From IMG/VR virus record IMGVR_UViG_3300033148_007227, positions 1 to 64,000 of that record: a DNA stretch of 64,000 nt; one strand, 5' to 3'. A model generated the notes under the pieces. The model worked only from the letters and a program-made list of their open reading frames with translations. It did not search any database and was not told the DNA's origin. The DNA comes from a virus. The translations under genes and the position numbers were made by a program. Below are positions 56,007 through 64,000 of the stretch, one piece after another; the first letter of the stretch is position 1, and each line of letters opens with the position of its first letter.

Positions 56007-56510
56007 ATGGCAGTTGAATTTGATGAAAGTGAATTTTTGTGTCTGGTAGATTACTTTGTGAGGGAAGTCAAGAGGGAAGCTTTGCTGGCTCTGAGAAATA
56101 CAGCTATTCTTCTGAAAAGTTTGTTACAGACTTATTTAGTTACAAATATTAATGGTCTTATAGATAGACAACTGGAACAGACTCTAATAAATTTGAAGTT
56201 TGCTAATCCTGTAACTCAGGCTACTGATGATGCTACGAGATATATAAACGAAATTAGAACTTTGATGCCTCCTGATAATATATCTGAATGTGTAGGAGCT
56301 AATCTTATTTTGGAAACTGTCAATATTGCAATGGGATTTGTTTTGAGTTTTAAGTCTTTCTCTGATTCATATTTTAATAGATATAGAATTATATCTTTTG
56401 CTGAGAGTTTAAGAGAAGACCTTTTTAATGATGCTCTTAGCTATTTGGATATTTTAGTGACTATTATAGATGATGCTTTGACTAAGAAAACGGAGGAAGG
56501 ACTTGGCTAA
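56007..56510 (+). CDS. hypothetical baseplate-region protein
   Basis: A 167-residue helical protein starting directly after the previous stop. Not recognised. Located between spike and baseplate wedge genes, so a baseplate role is likely by position. Confidence 0.65.
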   Translation: MAVEFDESEFLCLVDYFVREVKREALLALRNTAILLKSLLQTYLVTNINGLIDRQLEQTLINLKFANPVTQATDDATRYINEIRTLMPPDNISECVGANLILETVNIAMGFVLSFKSFSDSYFNRYRIISFAESLREDLFNDALSYLDILVTIIDDALTKKTEEGLG

Positions 56511-56886
56511 GATTTTTAAAATAACTGATGGTGATCTTGAAAAGGATAGTTTAAAAAGATTGAAAGTTATTACAGGAACAGATATTATTAGACAAGATGT
56601 AAGAGAGATAGTTCTTAATTCTTTATCTCCTGATCTTGTTAGTGAGGATGGGGATGCTTTTTCTGATTTGGTGGAAGGGTTAATAACTTTAAGAATAACA
56701 GCCATGATGGAAAAGTTACAAGACCTCTTTAATCAAACAGATATTGAAAGAGATGAAACTGAAAGAATAAGAGAGATAGATGCTGTGGTTGTAAGAAGAT
56801 CAAAGATTGATCCAAGAACTATGAAATTTTGGATCAGGCTTTTAACATTAAGTGGAACCGAGCAGGAGATTACGGGAGAAGTATAA
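56503..56886 (+). CDS. baseplate wedge-like small protein, TTG start
   Basis: A 127-residue protein starting at TTG 56503 with GGAGGAAGGA just upstream, overlapping the previous gene by eight bases. It has KVITGTDIIRQDVREIVLNS and VRRSKIDPRTMKFWIRLLTL. The position is that of gp25-like wedge proteins, but the EPR motif of that family is not seen, so identity is open. Confidence 0.55.
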   Translation: MAKIFKITDGDLEKDSLKRLKVITGTDIIRQDVREIVLNSLSPDLVSEDGDAFSDLVEGLITLRITAMMEKLQDLFNQTDIERDETERIREIDAVVVRRSKIDPRTMKFWIRLLTLSGTEQEITGEV

Positions 56887-58304
56887 TGGCTGTAAGATCA
56901 AAAGAAGAATGGGTTACTTATCTGAATAACTTAATACTAGGAGTTGATCGAAGCTTAGATGTTAGTTTTGGTCCTCTAAAGAATATATTTGTTGATCCTT
57001 CTGCTAATGGGCTTTCAATTCTTGATTTTGAGTTGGATAGAGTTAAGAAGATATTGAATATAGATAATAATGATTTGATGACTGATGATGAGTTTGAAGC
57101 AATATTAGGAAACTATTTAGTAGAGCAACTTTCTGGTATTAAAGCTACAGGAGTTGTTTATTTCCAAACGAGTAATTTGAATTTTGATGTTACAATTCCA
57201 AGAGGTTTTCCTATAAGCACAAATCCTAGATTTGGAAATAGGGTTATTTTTACAACTACTGAGAGCAAGACTATGTTTGTTGCTAGTGCTCCTAGTTTTT
57301 TCAATCCGAGTGAAAATGTCTATGAAGTAGCTGTAAATGTAGAAGCTACTATAGCAGGGGATATAGGAAATGTGCCAGAAGAGTCTATAACTGTGATGCT
57401 TAGAGGTATTACTGGGATAGATAGAGTTATAAACAAGAATGAATTTAATACAGGATCGGGAGAAGAAACAAGAAATGAATCTGTAAGGAGACTGAAGGGA
57501 TTTTTGAAGTCTAATGGAATATTGATGTTAAGAAAAGGTTTGCTTTTTGATGCTCTTAGACTTGTGGAGGATGCTTCGGTGATTGGAGCAGGAGATGAGG
57601 GATTTACAAGAGACTCTGAAAATAGTGGAGCAGTTGATTTATTTGTCATTGCTGAAGAATTAACAGAAGTAACAGATTATTTTAGAGTGGGGTATCATTA
57701 TTTGGAAGACCCCTCAAATGGTGTAACTTGGATTTTTGAGAATCAACCTGTGAATGAGATAGTTGAAGTTATTATAGATGGTAATGATGAAACTTCTTTA
57801 TTTACTTTACAAAAAGATGATGGGGTTTATTCAGATTCTATAAGAGCTAAAGATGCTTTGTTTACTTCAACTCCAGCATCTCTTGATCCATACTTTGGGA
57901 AAAATGCTTCTGTAAAGTATAAGTATAATTCAAAAGTTGGGAGTGTGAACTCAATTTATAATAATTTTGACAGGAGAGTTTGGGGTAGAGATTTGTTGGT
58001 GAGGGAAGCAACTAGTGTCAAGGCTGTAATAACAGCTACGATTACAATTCTTTCTGGTTTTGATAAGCCTACGATTGCTTCTACTGCCAAGACTAAAATT
58101 ATTGATTATGTTAATGCTCTTAATATAGGTGATCCTCTTGAGATTGCTGATATAACTTTTATTGTCAGAGGTATTCCAGGTGTAGATAATGTAGTTTATA
58201 GTGATTTTAGAAAAGAAAGTGATCCAGGAGGAATAGTTGAAGATGTAATTGTAAATAGAAATCAATATTTGAGAACTAATTCTTCATTGGTTACTGTATT
58301 ATGA
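56886..58304 (+). CDS. baseplate J-like protein (wedge)
   Basis: A 472-residue protein. ATG 56886 overlaps the previous stop (TAATG); the upstream ATG 56829 is inside the earlier gene. It contains the baseplate J pattern IPRGFPISTNPRFGNRVIFT and then VAVNVEATIAGDIGNVPEES, followed by the RRLKGFLKSNGILMLRKGLL region and FIVRGIPGVDNVVYSDF. Such proteins form baseplate wedges in Mu, P2 and T4-like tails. Confidence 0.85.
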   Translation: MAVRSKEEWVTYLNNLILGVDRSLDVSFGPLKNIFVDPSANGLSILDFELDRVKKILNIDNNDLMTDDEFEAILGNYLVEQLSGIKATGVVYFQTSNLNFDVTIPRGFPISTNPRFGNRVIFTTTESKTMFVASAPSFFNPSENVYEVAVNVEATIAGDIGNVPEESITVMLRGITGIDRVINKNEFNTGSGEETRNESVRRLKGFLKSNGILMLRKGLLFDALRLVEDASVIGAGDEGFTRDSENSGAVDLFVIAEELTEVTDYFRVGYHYLEDPSNGVTWIFENQPVNEIVEVIIDGNDETSLFTLQKDDGVYSDSIRAKDALFTSTPASLDPYFGKNASVKYKYNSKVGSVNSIYNNFDRRVWGRDLLVREATSVKAVITATITILSGFDKPTIASTAKTKIIDYVNALNIGDPLEIADITFIVRGIPGVDNVVYSDFRKESDPGGIVEDVIVNRNQYLRTNSSLVTVL

Positions 58305-58987
58305 ATTTGATTGAGACAAATAGTATCATTTTGAAAATAGAGGATGATGTTCTTGATAGTTTCGATTATCAGGAGCAAGTGGAATTTTTCAAACGAAGAG
58401 ATTTCTATAAAAGTGCTGATTTTGTAATTCCTTATTTTAGAGATGGTGTAACAATAGTTGCTGAAGGAGAAGCTGGAGTAAACTATCGAGTGGAAGCTGG
58501 AGATTTATCTTTTGATTTTGTAGAGTCAAGAAATATGTTTTTTCCAGCTACGGCAATAGAAAGTAGAATTTTGGATATAAATGTTTACAAGGAAGGAAGT
58601 TATCTTGCAGGAACCTCTGTGGCTTTTGTTTTTTATATGATATTTTCTTATGTGGTTTATAAGGTATTGCTTGAACTTTTAGAGAGAGCTAGAGAAGTCA
58701 AGAAAAGTCGTTATCTTTTGGATAATACGGATTTTGCTGAAGGATTTGAAACAGTATGGGGAAGACTTTATGAAATAGGAAGATTTGATACTTGGTCTTT
58801 TGATGAATATAAAGATTTGGTTATTCAGATAATATCAATTTTCAAGAATACTGTTGAGAAAAGTTTGAAAGAAGCTGTTACTGGAACTGGGTTTAAGATA
58901 TTTGTTGAAGATGGAAGTAGAGTGGAAAGATATAGTAGTGGTTGGAATAAGATAACGAATGATAATTGGGAAATTGAAAAAATTTAG
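58301..58987 (+). CDS. hypothetical baseplate/tail protein
   Basis: A 228-residue protein starting at ATG 58301 in an ATGA overlap with the baseplate J gene. N-terminal beta-rich part and a hydrophobic middle (GTSVAFVFYMIFSYVVYKVL). Its place matches tail protein I-like genes, but no clear motif is seen. Confidence 0.6.
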   Translation: MNLIETNSIILKIEDDVLDSFDYQEQVEFFKRRDFYKSADFVIPYFRDGVTIVAEGEAGVNYRVEAGDLSFDFVESRNMFFPATAIESRILDINVYKEGSYLAGTSVAFVFYMIFSYVVYKVLLELLERAREVKKSRYLLDNTDFAEGFETVWGRLYEIGRFDTWSFDEYKDLVIQIISIFKNTVEKSLKEAVTGTGFKIFVEDGSRVERYSSGWNKITNDNWEIEKI

Positions 58988-58997
58988 AAGGTGAAAT

Positions 58998-59219
58998 ATG
59001 GAACTTAAAATTATAAGTGATGGAACTGCTGTTGGAACTCAGGTTGTGGACAGTGAGACTGGTAAACCTGTTAGTTTTGTTCAGTATGTGGAATGGAGTG
59101 TGGATGCTGAAAAAGGGATAGCTGAAGCTGTCTTGAAAGTTTCTAAAATAGAAGTTGATTTGACTGTAAAAAAAGAAGATACAGAGATAGTGGAGAGAAA
59201 AATAGATGCCGATCTATAG
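58998..59219 (+). CDS. small tail-region protein
   Basis: A 73-residue acidic beta protein (MELKIISDGTAVGTQVVDSE onward) with GAAGGTG upstream. It overlaps the next gene by 14 bases. Possibly an accessory of the fibres; not recognised. Confidence 0.65.
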   Translation: MELKIISDGTAVGTQVVDSETGKPVSFVQYVEWSVDAEKGIAEAVLKVSKIEVDLTVKKEDTEIVERKIDADL

Positions 59220-60960
59220 TGATATCTCAAAAAATATCACTCTTTCATCTGCTACAGATGAAGGGATAACTGTACTCGTAAGAGATTTAGGAATTATAAA
59301 ATGGGTCAGTAGATGGAAGCTGGTAGCTGATATAGAAGTTGATACAGACAATGGATTCAGTTTTGATTGTGCTATAAAGTTCTGGAACAATGATTTTTCA
59401 GTTCAATCCAGCCCTATAACTTTTACAGATTTACAAAGAAAAATTATAAGTTTTGAGGATTTTGTTTTTTGTGGTAATGAAGACTGGTTTTATGTGACTA
59501 TTGAAGTGATTGATTATAATGGTAATACGTCTATTGATTTTACAATTCACAATTCATTTTTAGTAAAAGGTGTTGATACTTTATTAATAAATAGCAATGG
59601 TAATTTGTTAAAAGATGAGCATCATTATAATTCCAGCTTGATTCTTGATGTTATAGATAATGAAGGAATCAATAGTGCTGGTTATCAAAGTTTAGTGGAT
59701 TCATTGACAAGAGATTTAGTTCAAAGCCATTTGAGTATAAATAAGATTAGTGGTTTGTATCCTAGAGCTTTTGCAGATGGAGATTTTAGAGTGTTTAATG
59801 ATGAAGGTGACAGTATGATTATTGTAAGTTTCGATCACAATAATGGTACTGATATAGAAACCATAAATGTTACGTATTTAACAGGAACAGATGAGGTAAA
59901 AGTGACTACAGCTTTGGGATCGAATACTTTAAGTTATACTGGTCCTAATTTTTATGAATTTCAAATAGTAAGTGGGCTCGATCAAGAAGATATAAGAGTG
60001 TGGGTAGATGTGGAAAAATCGAAAAGTCCTGGTCCTGTCAGTATAGGAGATATAGACACAACAGTAGTTAGAAAGTATTTGAAAGGTTCTTTAGTAGAGC
60101 AAAAGAACTTTGATTTTATTGATCGGGGAAATGACTGGTTCAATTATTATAGACCTAAGAATAAGAGTGTGTTTGAGGAGAATCTTAATTTTTCTTTTGT
60201 GGGACCAGATTGGGAAGCTGATCTGACTTATGAAGCTATTCAAGATAAGAATTTATGTTTACTTTTGAGAGATGGAGTTCCTATTCCTGATATTTATTGG
60301 GATTTTGTTGATAGTAATACAATCTCACTCGACAATGCTGAATTTGATAGCACGGCTGTTTATACTTTCAGTTACAAACTTGATCTTTTTATAACTTTTG
60401 AAATTGATATATCAGGATTTACGAGTATTAATGAAATGTATTTGTTACCTCTGATTGATAATTTTAATCCTAATAGAAGTTTGATAGGAGAAGTTGATTT
60501 AGAAGAATCTGTAAACATAAATTCTGCTGGTGACGGAACTTTAAGGTTTTTTTCTAATGGAAATTTGGAGGATGTGGAAGTAAGAAGAATTGATAGAGAT
60601 AGAGAGTTTATTCTTCCGGCTGATGGGATAATAGAAGTTGTAGATGATAGGATAAGAATAAATCCTTTTTATTTTAATGAGAATAGTTTGTATGTTGTGA
60701 GTTATAAGGGATTTCTTGCAAATGTGGATAGTTTTGCTGATGTATCTGTTACATGGAGATATCAGAAAGAAGATTTAAGTTGGTCATCTTTTACGGGTTG
60801 GGATGGAAGGACTTTAATTCCTCATAAATATTTTGACACAACAGTCAAGAATGTTCAAAAAATCGAATTAAAAGCTGAGATTGATACAATAGATAATCTT
60901 TTCTTTTTAAGAGGAATGGGATTAGTTTTTGTAAGTTTGAGAGCAGGAGAATTATTTTAG
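59206..60960 (+). CDS. tail/fibre structural protein
   Basis: A 584-residue beta-rich protein starting at ATG 59206 inside the previous gene's end. Contains several beta-sandwich-like segments (VRVFNDEGDSMIIVSF type, then WRYQKEDLSWSSFTGWDG). It lies after baseplate wedge genes and before the long fibre, so it is probably a fibre or fibre-attachment protein. Confidence 0.65.
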   Translation: MPIYSDISKNITLSSATDEGITVLVRDLGIIKWVSRWKLVADIEVDTDNGFSFDCAIKFWNNDFSVQSSPITFTDLQRKIISFEDFVFCGNEDWFYVTIEVIDYNGNTSIDFTIHNSFLVKGVDTLLINSNGNLLKDEHHYNSSLILDVIDNEGINSAGYQSLVDSLTRDLVQSHLSINKISGLYPRAFADGDFRVFNDEGDSMIIVSFDHNNGTDIETINVTYLTGTDEVKVTTALGSNTLSYTGPNFYEFQIVSGLDQEDIRVWVDVEKSKSPGPVSIGDIDTTVVRKYLKGSLVEQKNFDFIDRGNDWFNYYRPKNKSVFEENLNFSFVGPDWEADLTYEAIQDKNLCLLLRDGVPIPDIYWDFVDSNTISLDNAEFDSTAVYTFSYKLDLFITFEIDISGFTSINEMYLLPLIDNFNPNRSLIGEVDLEESVNINSAGDGTLRFFSNGNLEDVEVRRIDRDREFILPADGIIEVVDDRIRINPFYFNENSLYVVSYKGFLANVDSFADVSVTWRYQKEDLSWSSFTGWDGRTLIPHKYFDTTVKNVQKIELKAEIDTIDNLFFLRGMGLVFVSLRAGELF

Positions 60961-60972
60961 TCGGAGGGTGTG

Positions 60973-63900
60973 ATGGATAAGTCTAATTTTCCAAATTCAG
61001 TTCCTTTTACTGGATCAGACTTAGTTTTTGAGTCTAATGCTAGGCAAAAGGTTGATAGAAGAACTATAAAAGAAGGACTGCAAACAGGAGTAATTGAGGG
61101 TCTTATAGTATCTGTAAACGGATCAGATGCGACTAAGGTTGATATTTCTCCTGGAAATGGATATGTGGGAGATGTTGATTTTGGGGATAAGTTAGATTCA
61201 GAGTTTGGTTCTTATATAAAACATGGATCAGGGGCCACTTTAAATGCTCCTATTGGTGGATGGATTGCTGGAACTAATTATTATGTTAATGCTGTTTATA
61301 ATGAGACTGTTACAATTCAAAGACCTGATGAAGATGGAACATCTTTATTTGATGTAAGAACTGAAAGCACGTCAGTTGATTGTACCTTTGAGATTATAAC
61401 TGTTACAGATTATCTGGCTCTTAGTGATATTGATAAGCATAAGAGATTGAAGCTTGCTATAGTAACTCCCTCTGGAACTTCATTGGTGAGCAGTGATATA
61501 GAAAATTCTTATGTTATTGAAAGAGTTAAAACTGCTGGAACTTTATCTTTGACAGGTGTAGAAGTTCTTGAAGTTTCTTCAACTGCTGTTGATGGAACTT
61601 CTGAAATTGACTGGAATCAAGCAACAACAGAATTGAAATGGAAGGACGCAGGAGATGGCTCGTTTGGAGCGTCTGTAGATATTTCGACAGATGGAATACA
61701 TATTTTAGAATCTAACGTTACAAGTAAATTTATAAAAGTAAGAACCACATTAGCATTGTTTCCAGCTTCAAGTGGAACCTTTGATCTTGAGATAAATGAT
61801 CTGTATGAAGGAGTTATTAGACCTGCAAGTGGTGCAGATAGACTTTTAAGGAGTTATGGTGGGTCTGCTCTTAAAACCAGAACAAATCCTTTGGGGTTGA
61901 GTATAGATGATTTGGGTGTTGGTGTGGGAGAAGATATAAAATCTCATAGAGTATATATGCACAAGAATGGAATTGTATCTGATAATAGTAATACTCTAAA
62001 AGCTTCTATAATTCAAACATTGGAAGATTATTTAAGTTTAGGGGTTCTTGCCGGTGCTGACAGATTCTTCGTGAAAGGGAATGTGTTTACTGGTATAGTT
62101 GAATCTGAAGACTCTGCTCCTGCCGGGAATGAATATACGATTCAATTTAATGATTTTGATGATGGAGACTGGCATTTATTGGAGGTTTATGTTGATGAAT
62201 TTGGAACTTTGAGCAGAAATGAATTGGCTAGTGTAAGTTCTCCTAATGTGATAGGAGTCGTTTTGCTTGATCTTCTTTTAGAAACACAAGCTAATTTTGA
62301 TATTGATTATACTTATGTAAGTGTTGAGGAAAGGACTCTTCAATTTAATAACGGAGAAACTGTAACTTTAATTCCTGGAGCAGATGCTACTTATGAATTA
62401 ACTGGAGAAAATGGATATGATAAACTTATAGTTTATGTGGATTGGGATGAACTTGATACTTCAAATGCTTCTGATACCTGGGATATTGCTAATGCTCCTG
62501 TTGATGGAGTTGATGATAGTTTGAAGATTTGTAATATAGTTTATTTTAATTCAGTTCTTTATGGAGAGAATGCGGACTATATAACTGGTGGTGGAACTCC
62601 TTATGATTTAAGACAGTTTGGTACTCTAGGAGAAGAGAACTTTAGAAAGGATACAAAGGAATATATAGAGTTCCCAGGAAGAGAGATTTTAAGTAATGGG
62701 GTGATTCAAGGATTTGTATTGAATGAAAATCCTGCTAATAGTCTTGAGATTGGTCCAGGTAGGGGATACATAAAGGGAAAAGAAGTAGTATTGACTGATA
62801 GTACAACTATTGATTTTAGTACAGGTGCTTATGATAACAAAACTTGGTATGTATGGCTTTCTGATGATGGAACAATAGAAGCTCTTGAAGAACCTTTAGA
62901 TAATAGCTCTAATGTGCTTGAGAGTGTTCTAGTTAGATTAGCTTCTGAAAGAATAATACTAGCAAAAGTGGTAGTTGGTTCTAGTATAATATCTTCTTAT
63001 TTGGATATGAGAAGCTATGTTGGAGTTGAAGATAGAAAAACAGATGATGATGAAAGTTTAGGTGTTTTAGTTCCTGAGTTGGAGATAAATAAATCTTTGA
63101 TTTATCCTTCAGGAAGAATTATAAGGCTTGATGATGAGTTGCATATAACTAAAAATTTGAGAAGGAATTATAGTACTGGAAAGTGGGAGTTAGAGGATTC
63201 TAGTAAACACGGAGTTACGGTTATTATTAAGTCCAATAGTGAAGATAAGGATTTATTTTCAGTTAGACAACTTGAACCTTCATCTTCTCCTGTATCTGAA
63301 ATTGATGATAGGGTATTATTTCAACAGAGTCCTTTCATACCTTATTTTAAAACACTATATGGAAATGGTGAATTAGGTAATGTTGAACTATCGTCTAATA
63401 CAGATTTGGGGACTGATAGAATAAGACAGTATAAGAATTTAACAATTAAAAGTGGAGTAGAATTAACAGGGAATGGTCCTTTTTTGATTATAGGAGTTCA
63501 GGAAAAACTTACTATTGAAAGTGGTGCAGTAATAAGACTTGATGGAATTGCAGGAGCTAGTTCTGTTGGAGGTCCTGGAAAGGGTGGAGTTGGGGGAAAT
63601 GGTGGTTCAAATCCTGGAAATCCAGGACTTGCAAGTGGACCAGCTTCATATCCTAATTACTATGCAAAAAATGGGTCAGCTAGAATAGGTGGTGGGGTTT
63701 TTTCTCCTTATTCTTTTGCCTCTGGTGGTGGTGGTGGTGGTGGTGGTTTAAGTTCTATCGGAGGAGGTGGTGCTGGTGGTGGTTACGGAGGTAATGGTGG
63801 TGATGTTTTTGTTGTTGGAAGTTCTGGAGTTGTAACTATGAATGGGATAGGAGAATCTGCTTTAACTACAATTAAGATTAATAAACCTGAAGGTTTAATT

Positions 63901-64000
63901 TTAGTATCTAAAGGTGGAATTTTAGGATGGGGAGGGGGAGGAGGTGGTGGTGGTGTTGGTGGTGCTGGTGGTGGTGGTGGTGGTGCTATTTATATTGAAG
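60973..64000 (+). CDS. long tail fibre with glycine-rich adhesin-like end, partial
   Basis: The frame opens at ATG 60973 (GGAGGG before it) and is still open at the window end after 1009 codons. The N-terminal region matches fibre proteins (NSVPFTGSDLVFESNARQKV, then VNGSDATKVDISPGNGYVGD; a similar ISPGxGY-type region recurs near residue 595 as LEIGPGRGYIKGKEV). Near the end the sequence turns into long glycine runs (ASGGGGGGGGLSSIGGGGAG and WGGGGGGGGVGGAGGGGGG). Poly-glycine of this kind forms the glycine-rich motifs of phage tail-tip adhesins. Receptor binding is inferred. Confidence 0.85.
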   Translation, partial: MDKSNFPNSVPFTGSDLVFESNARQKVDRRTIKEGLQTGVIEGLIVSVNGSDATKVDISPGNGYVGDVDFGDKLDSEFGSYIKHGSGATLNAPIGGWIAGTNYYVNAVYNETVTIQRPDEDGTSLFDVRTESTSVDCTFEIITVTDYLALSDIDKHKRLKLAIVTPSGTSLVSSDIENSYVIERVKTAGTLSLTGVEVLEVSSTAVDGTSEIDWNQATTELKWKDAGDGSFGASVDISTDGIHILESNVTSKFIKVRTTLALFPASSGTFDLEINDLYEGVIRPASGADRLLRSYGGSALKTRTNPLGLSIDDLGVGVGEDIKSHRVYMHKNGIVSDNSNTLKASIIQTLEDYLSLGVLAGADRFFVKGNVFTGIVESEDSAPAGNEYTIQFNDFDDGDWHLLEVYVDEFGTLSRNELASVSSPNVIGVVLLDLLLETQANFDIDYTYVSVEERTLQFNNGETVTLIPGADATYELTGENGYDKLIVYVDWDELDTSNASDTWDIANAPVDGVDDSLKICNIVYFNSVLYGENADYITGGGTPYDLRQFGTLGEENFRKDTKEYIEFPGREILSNGVIQGFVLNENPANSLEIGPGRGYIKGKEVVLTDSTTIDFSTGAYDNKTWYVWLSDDGTIEALEEPLDNSSNVLESVLVRLASERIILAKVVVGSSIISSYLDMRSYVGVEDRKTDDDESLGVLVPELEINKSLIYPSGRIIRLDDELHITKNLRRNYSTGKWELEDSSKHGVTVIIKSNSEDKDLFSVRQLEPSSSPVSEIDDRVLFQQSPFIPYFKTLYGNGELGNVELSSNTDLGTDRIRQYKNLTIKSGVELTGNGPFLIIGVQEKLTIESGAVIRLDGIAGASSVGGPGKGGVGGNGGSNPGNPGLASGPASYPNYYAKNGSARIGGGVFSPYSFASGGGGGGGGLSSIGGGGAGGGYGGNGGDVFVVGSSGVVTMNGIGESALTTIKINKPEGLILVSKGGILGWGGGGGGGGVGGAGGGGGGAIYIE

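Noticed and set aside
1-64000. Alternative genetic code (TGA or TAA as sense) to explain the interrupted small genes
   Set aside because: All long genes end properly at TAA, TAG and TGA, many stops overlap the next start (ATGA, TAATG), and no large gene has internal stops.

Overview
This window is part of the genome of a large, AT-rich, contractile-tailed (myovirus-type) phage. Every supported gene lies on the + strand. Genes are tightly packed, often with ATGA, TAATG or TAATTG stop/start overlaps, and most have strong Shine-Dalgarno sites (AAAGGAG, AGGAGG). The host is therefore probably an AT-rich bacterium that uses Shine-Dalgarno initiation; the sequence does not name it. I saw no tRNA, rRNA or CRISPR array, and no gene-free stretch longer than about 300 bases.

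Layout. (1) 1-1401: four ankyrin-repeat genes, the first cut by the window edge. (2) 1435-5070: a decayed pentapeptide-repeat relic, then a MoxR-type AAA+ ATPase, a DUF3150-like protein and a metallopeptidase/VWA protein, a three-gene module. (3) 5070-9493: small genes and a class II ribonucleotide reductase. The reductase is interrupted by an HNH-bearing intein exactly at its radical cysteine, and its TSCPD/zinc-ribbon tail is a separate gene. (4) 9529-12291: small unknown genes, a terminator/promoter pair and a 466-aa modular protein. (5) 12301-15806: a spike- or fibre-like protein in a GC-richer patch, and a holin-like membrane protein. (6) 15815-21365: many small unknown genes, several with a basic MKR-type N-terminus. 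(7) 21344-23035: a second ankyrin locus. (8) 23062-42865: head module (candidate small terminase, large terminase, a 1225-aa multidomain protein, portal with a mini-intein, protease-scaffold fusion, decoration-like protein, major capsid protein, neck-like proteins). (9) 43072-64000: tail module (sheath, tube, overlapping tail chaperones, tape measure, hub, OB-fold spike protein, baseplate J-like protein, fibres). The last gene, with a glycine-rich adhesin-like end, runs off the window.

Most interesting points. First, two orphan copies of the PLMP/RRXRR domain (the N-terminal domain of IscB-type OMEGA nucleases) lie next to structural genes. Each is preceded by a predicted RNA hairpin, and no nuclease domain is attached. 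Second, a repeated basic motif ending in (A/S)Q occurs in the protease-scaffold fusion, in the major capsid protein N-terminus, in several modular proteins and in small MKR-leader proteins. It is a candidate maturation-protease site or capsid-targeting signal. Third, a nested scaffold start lies inside the protease gene. Fourth, the ankyrin arrays use a 30-residue repeat like that of giant viruses. Fifth, several small genes are broken by stops, many at positions where tryptophan would fit. Sixth, a promoter-like motif recurs at four places.
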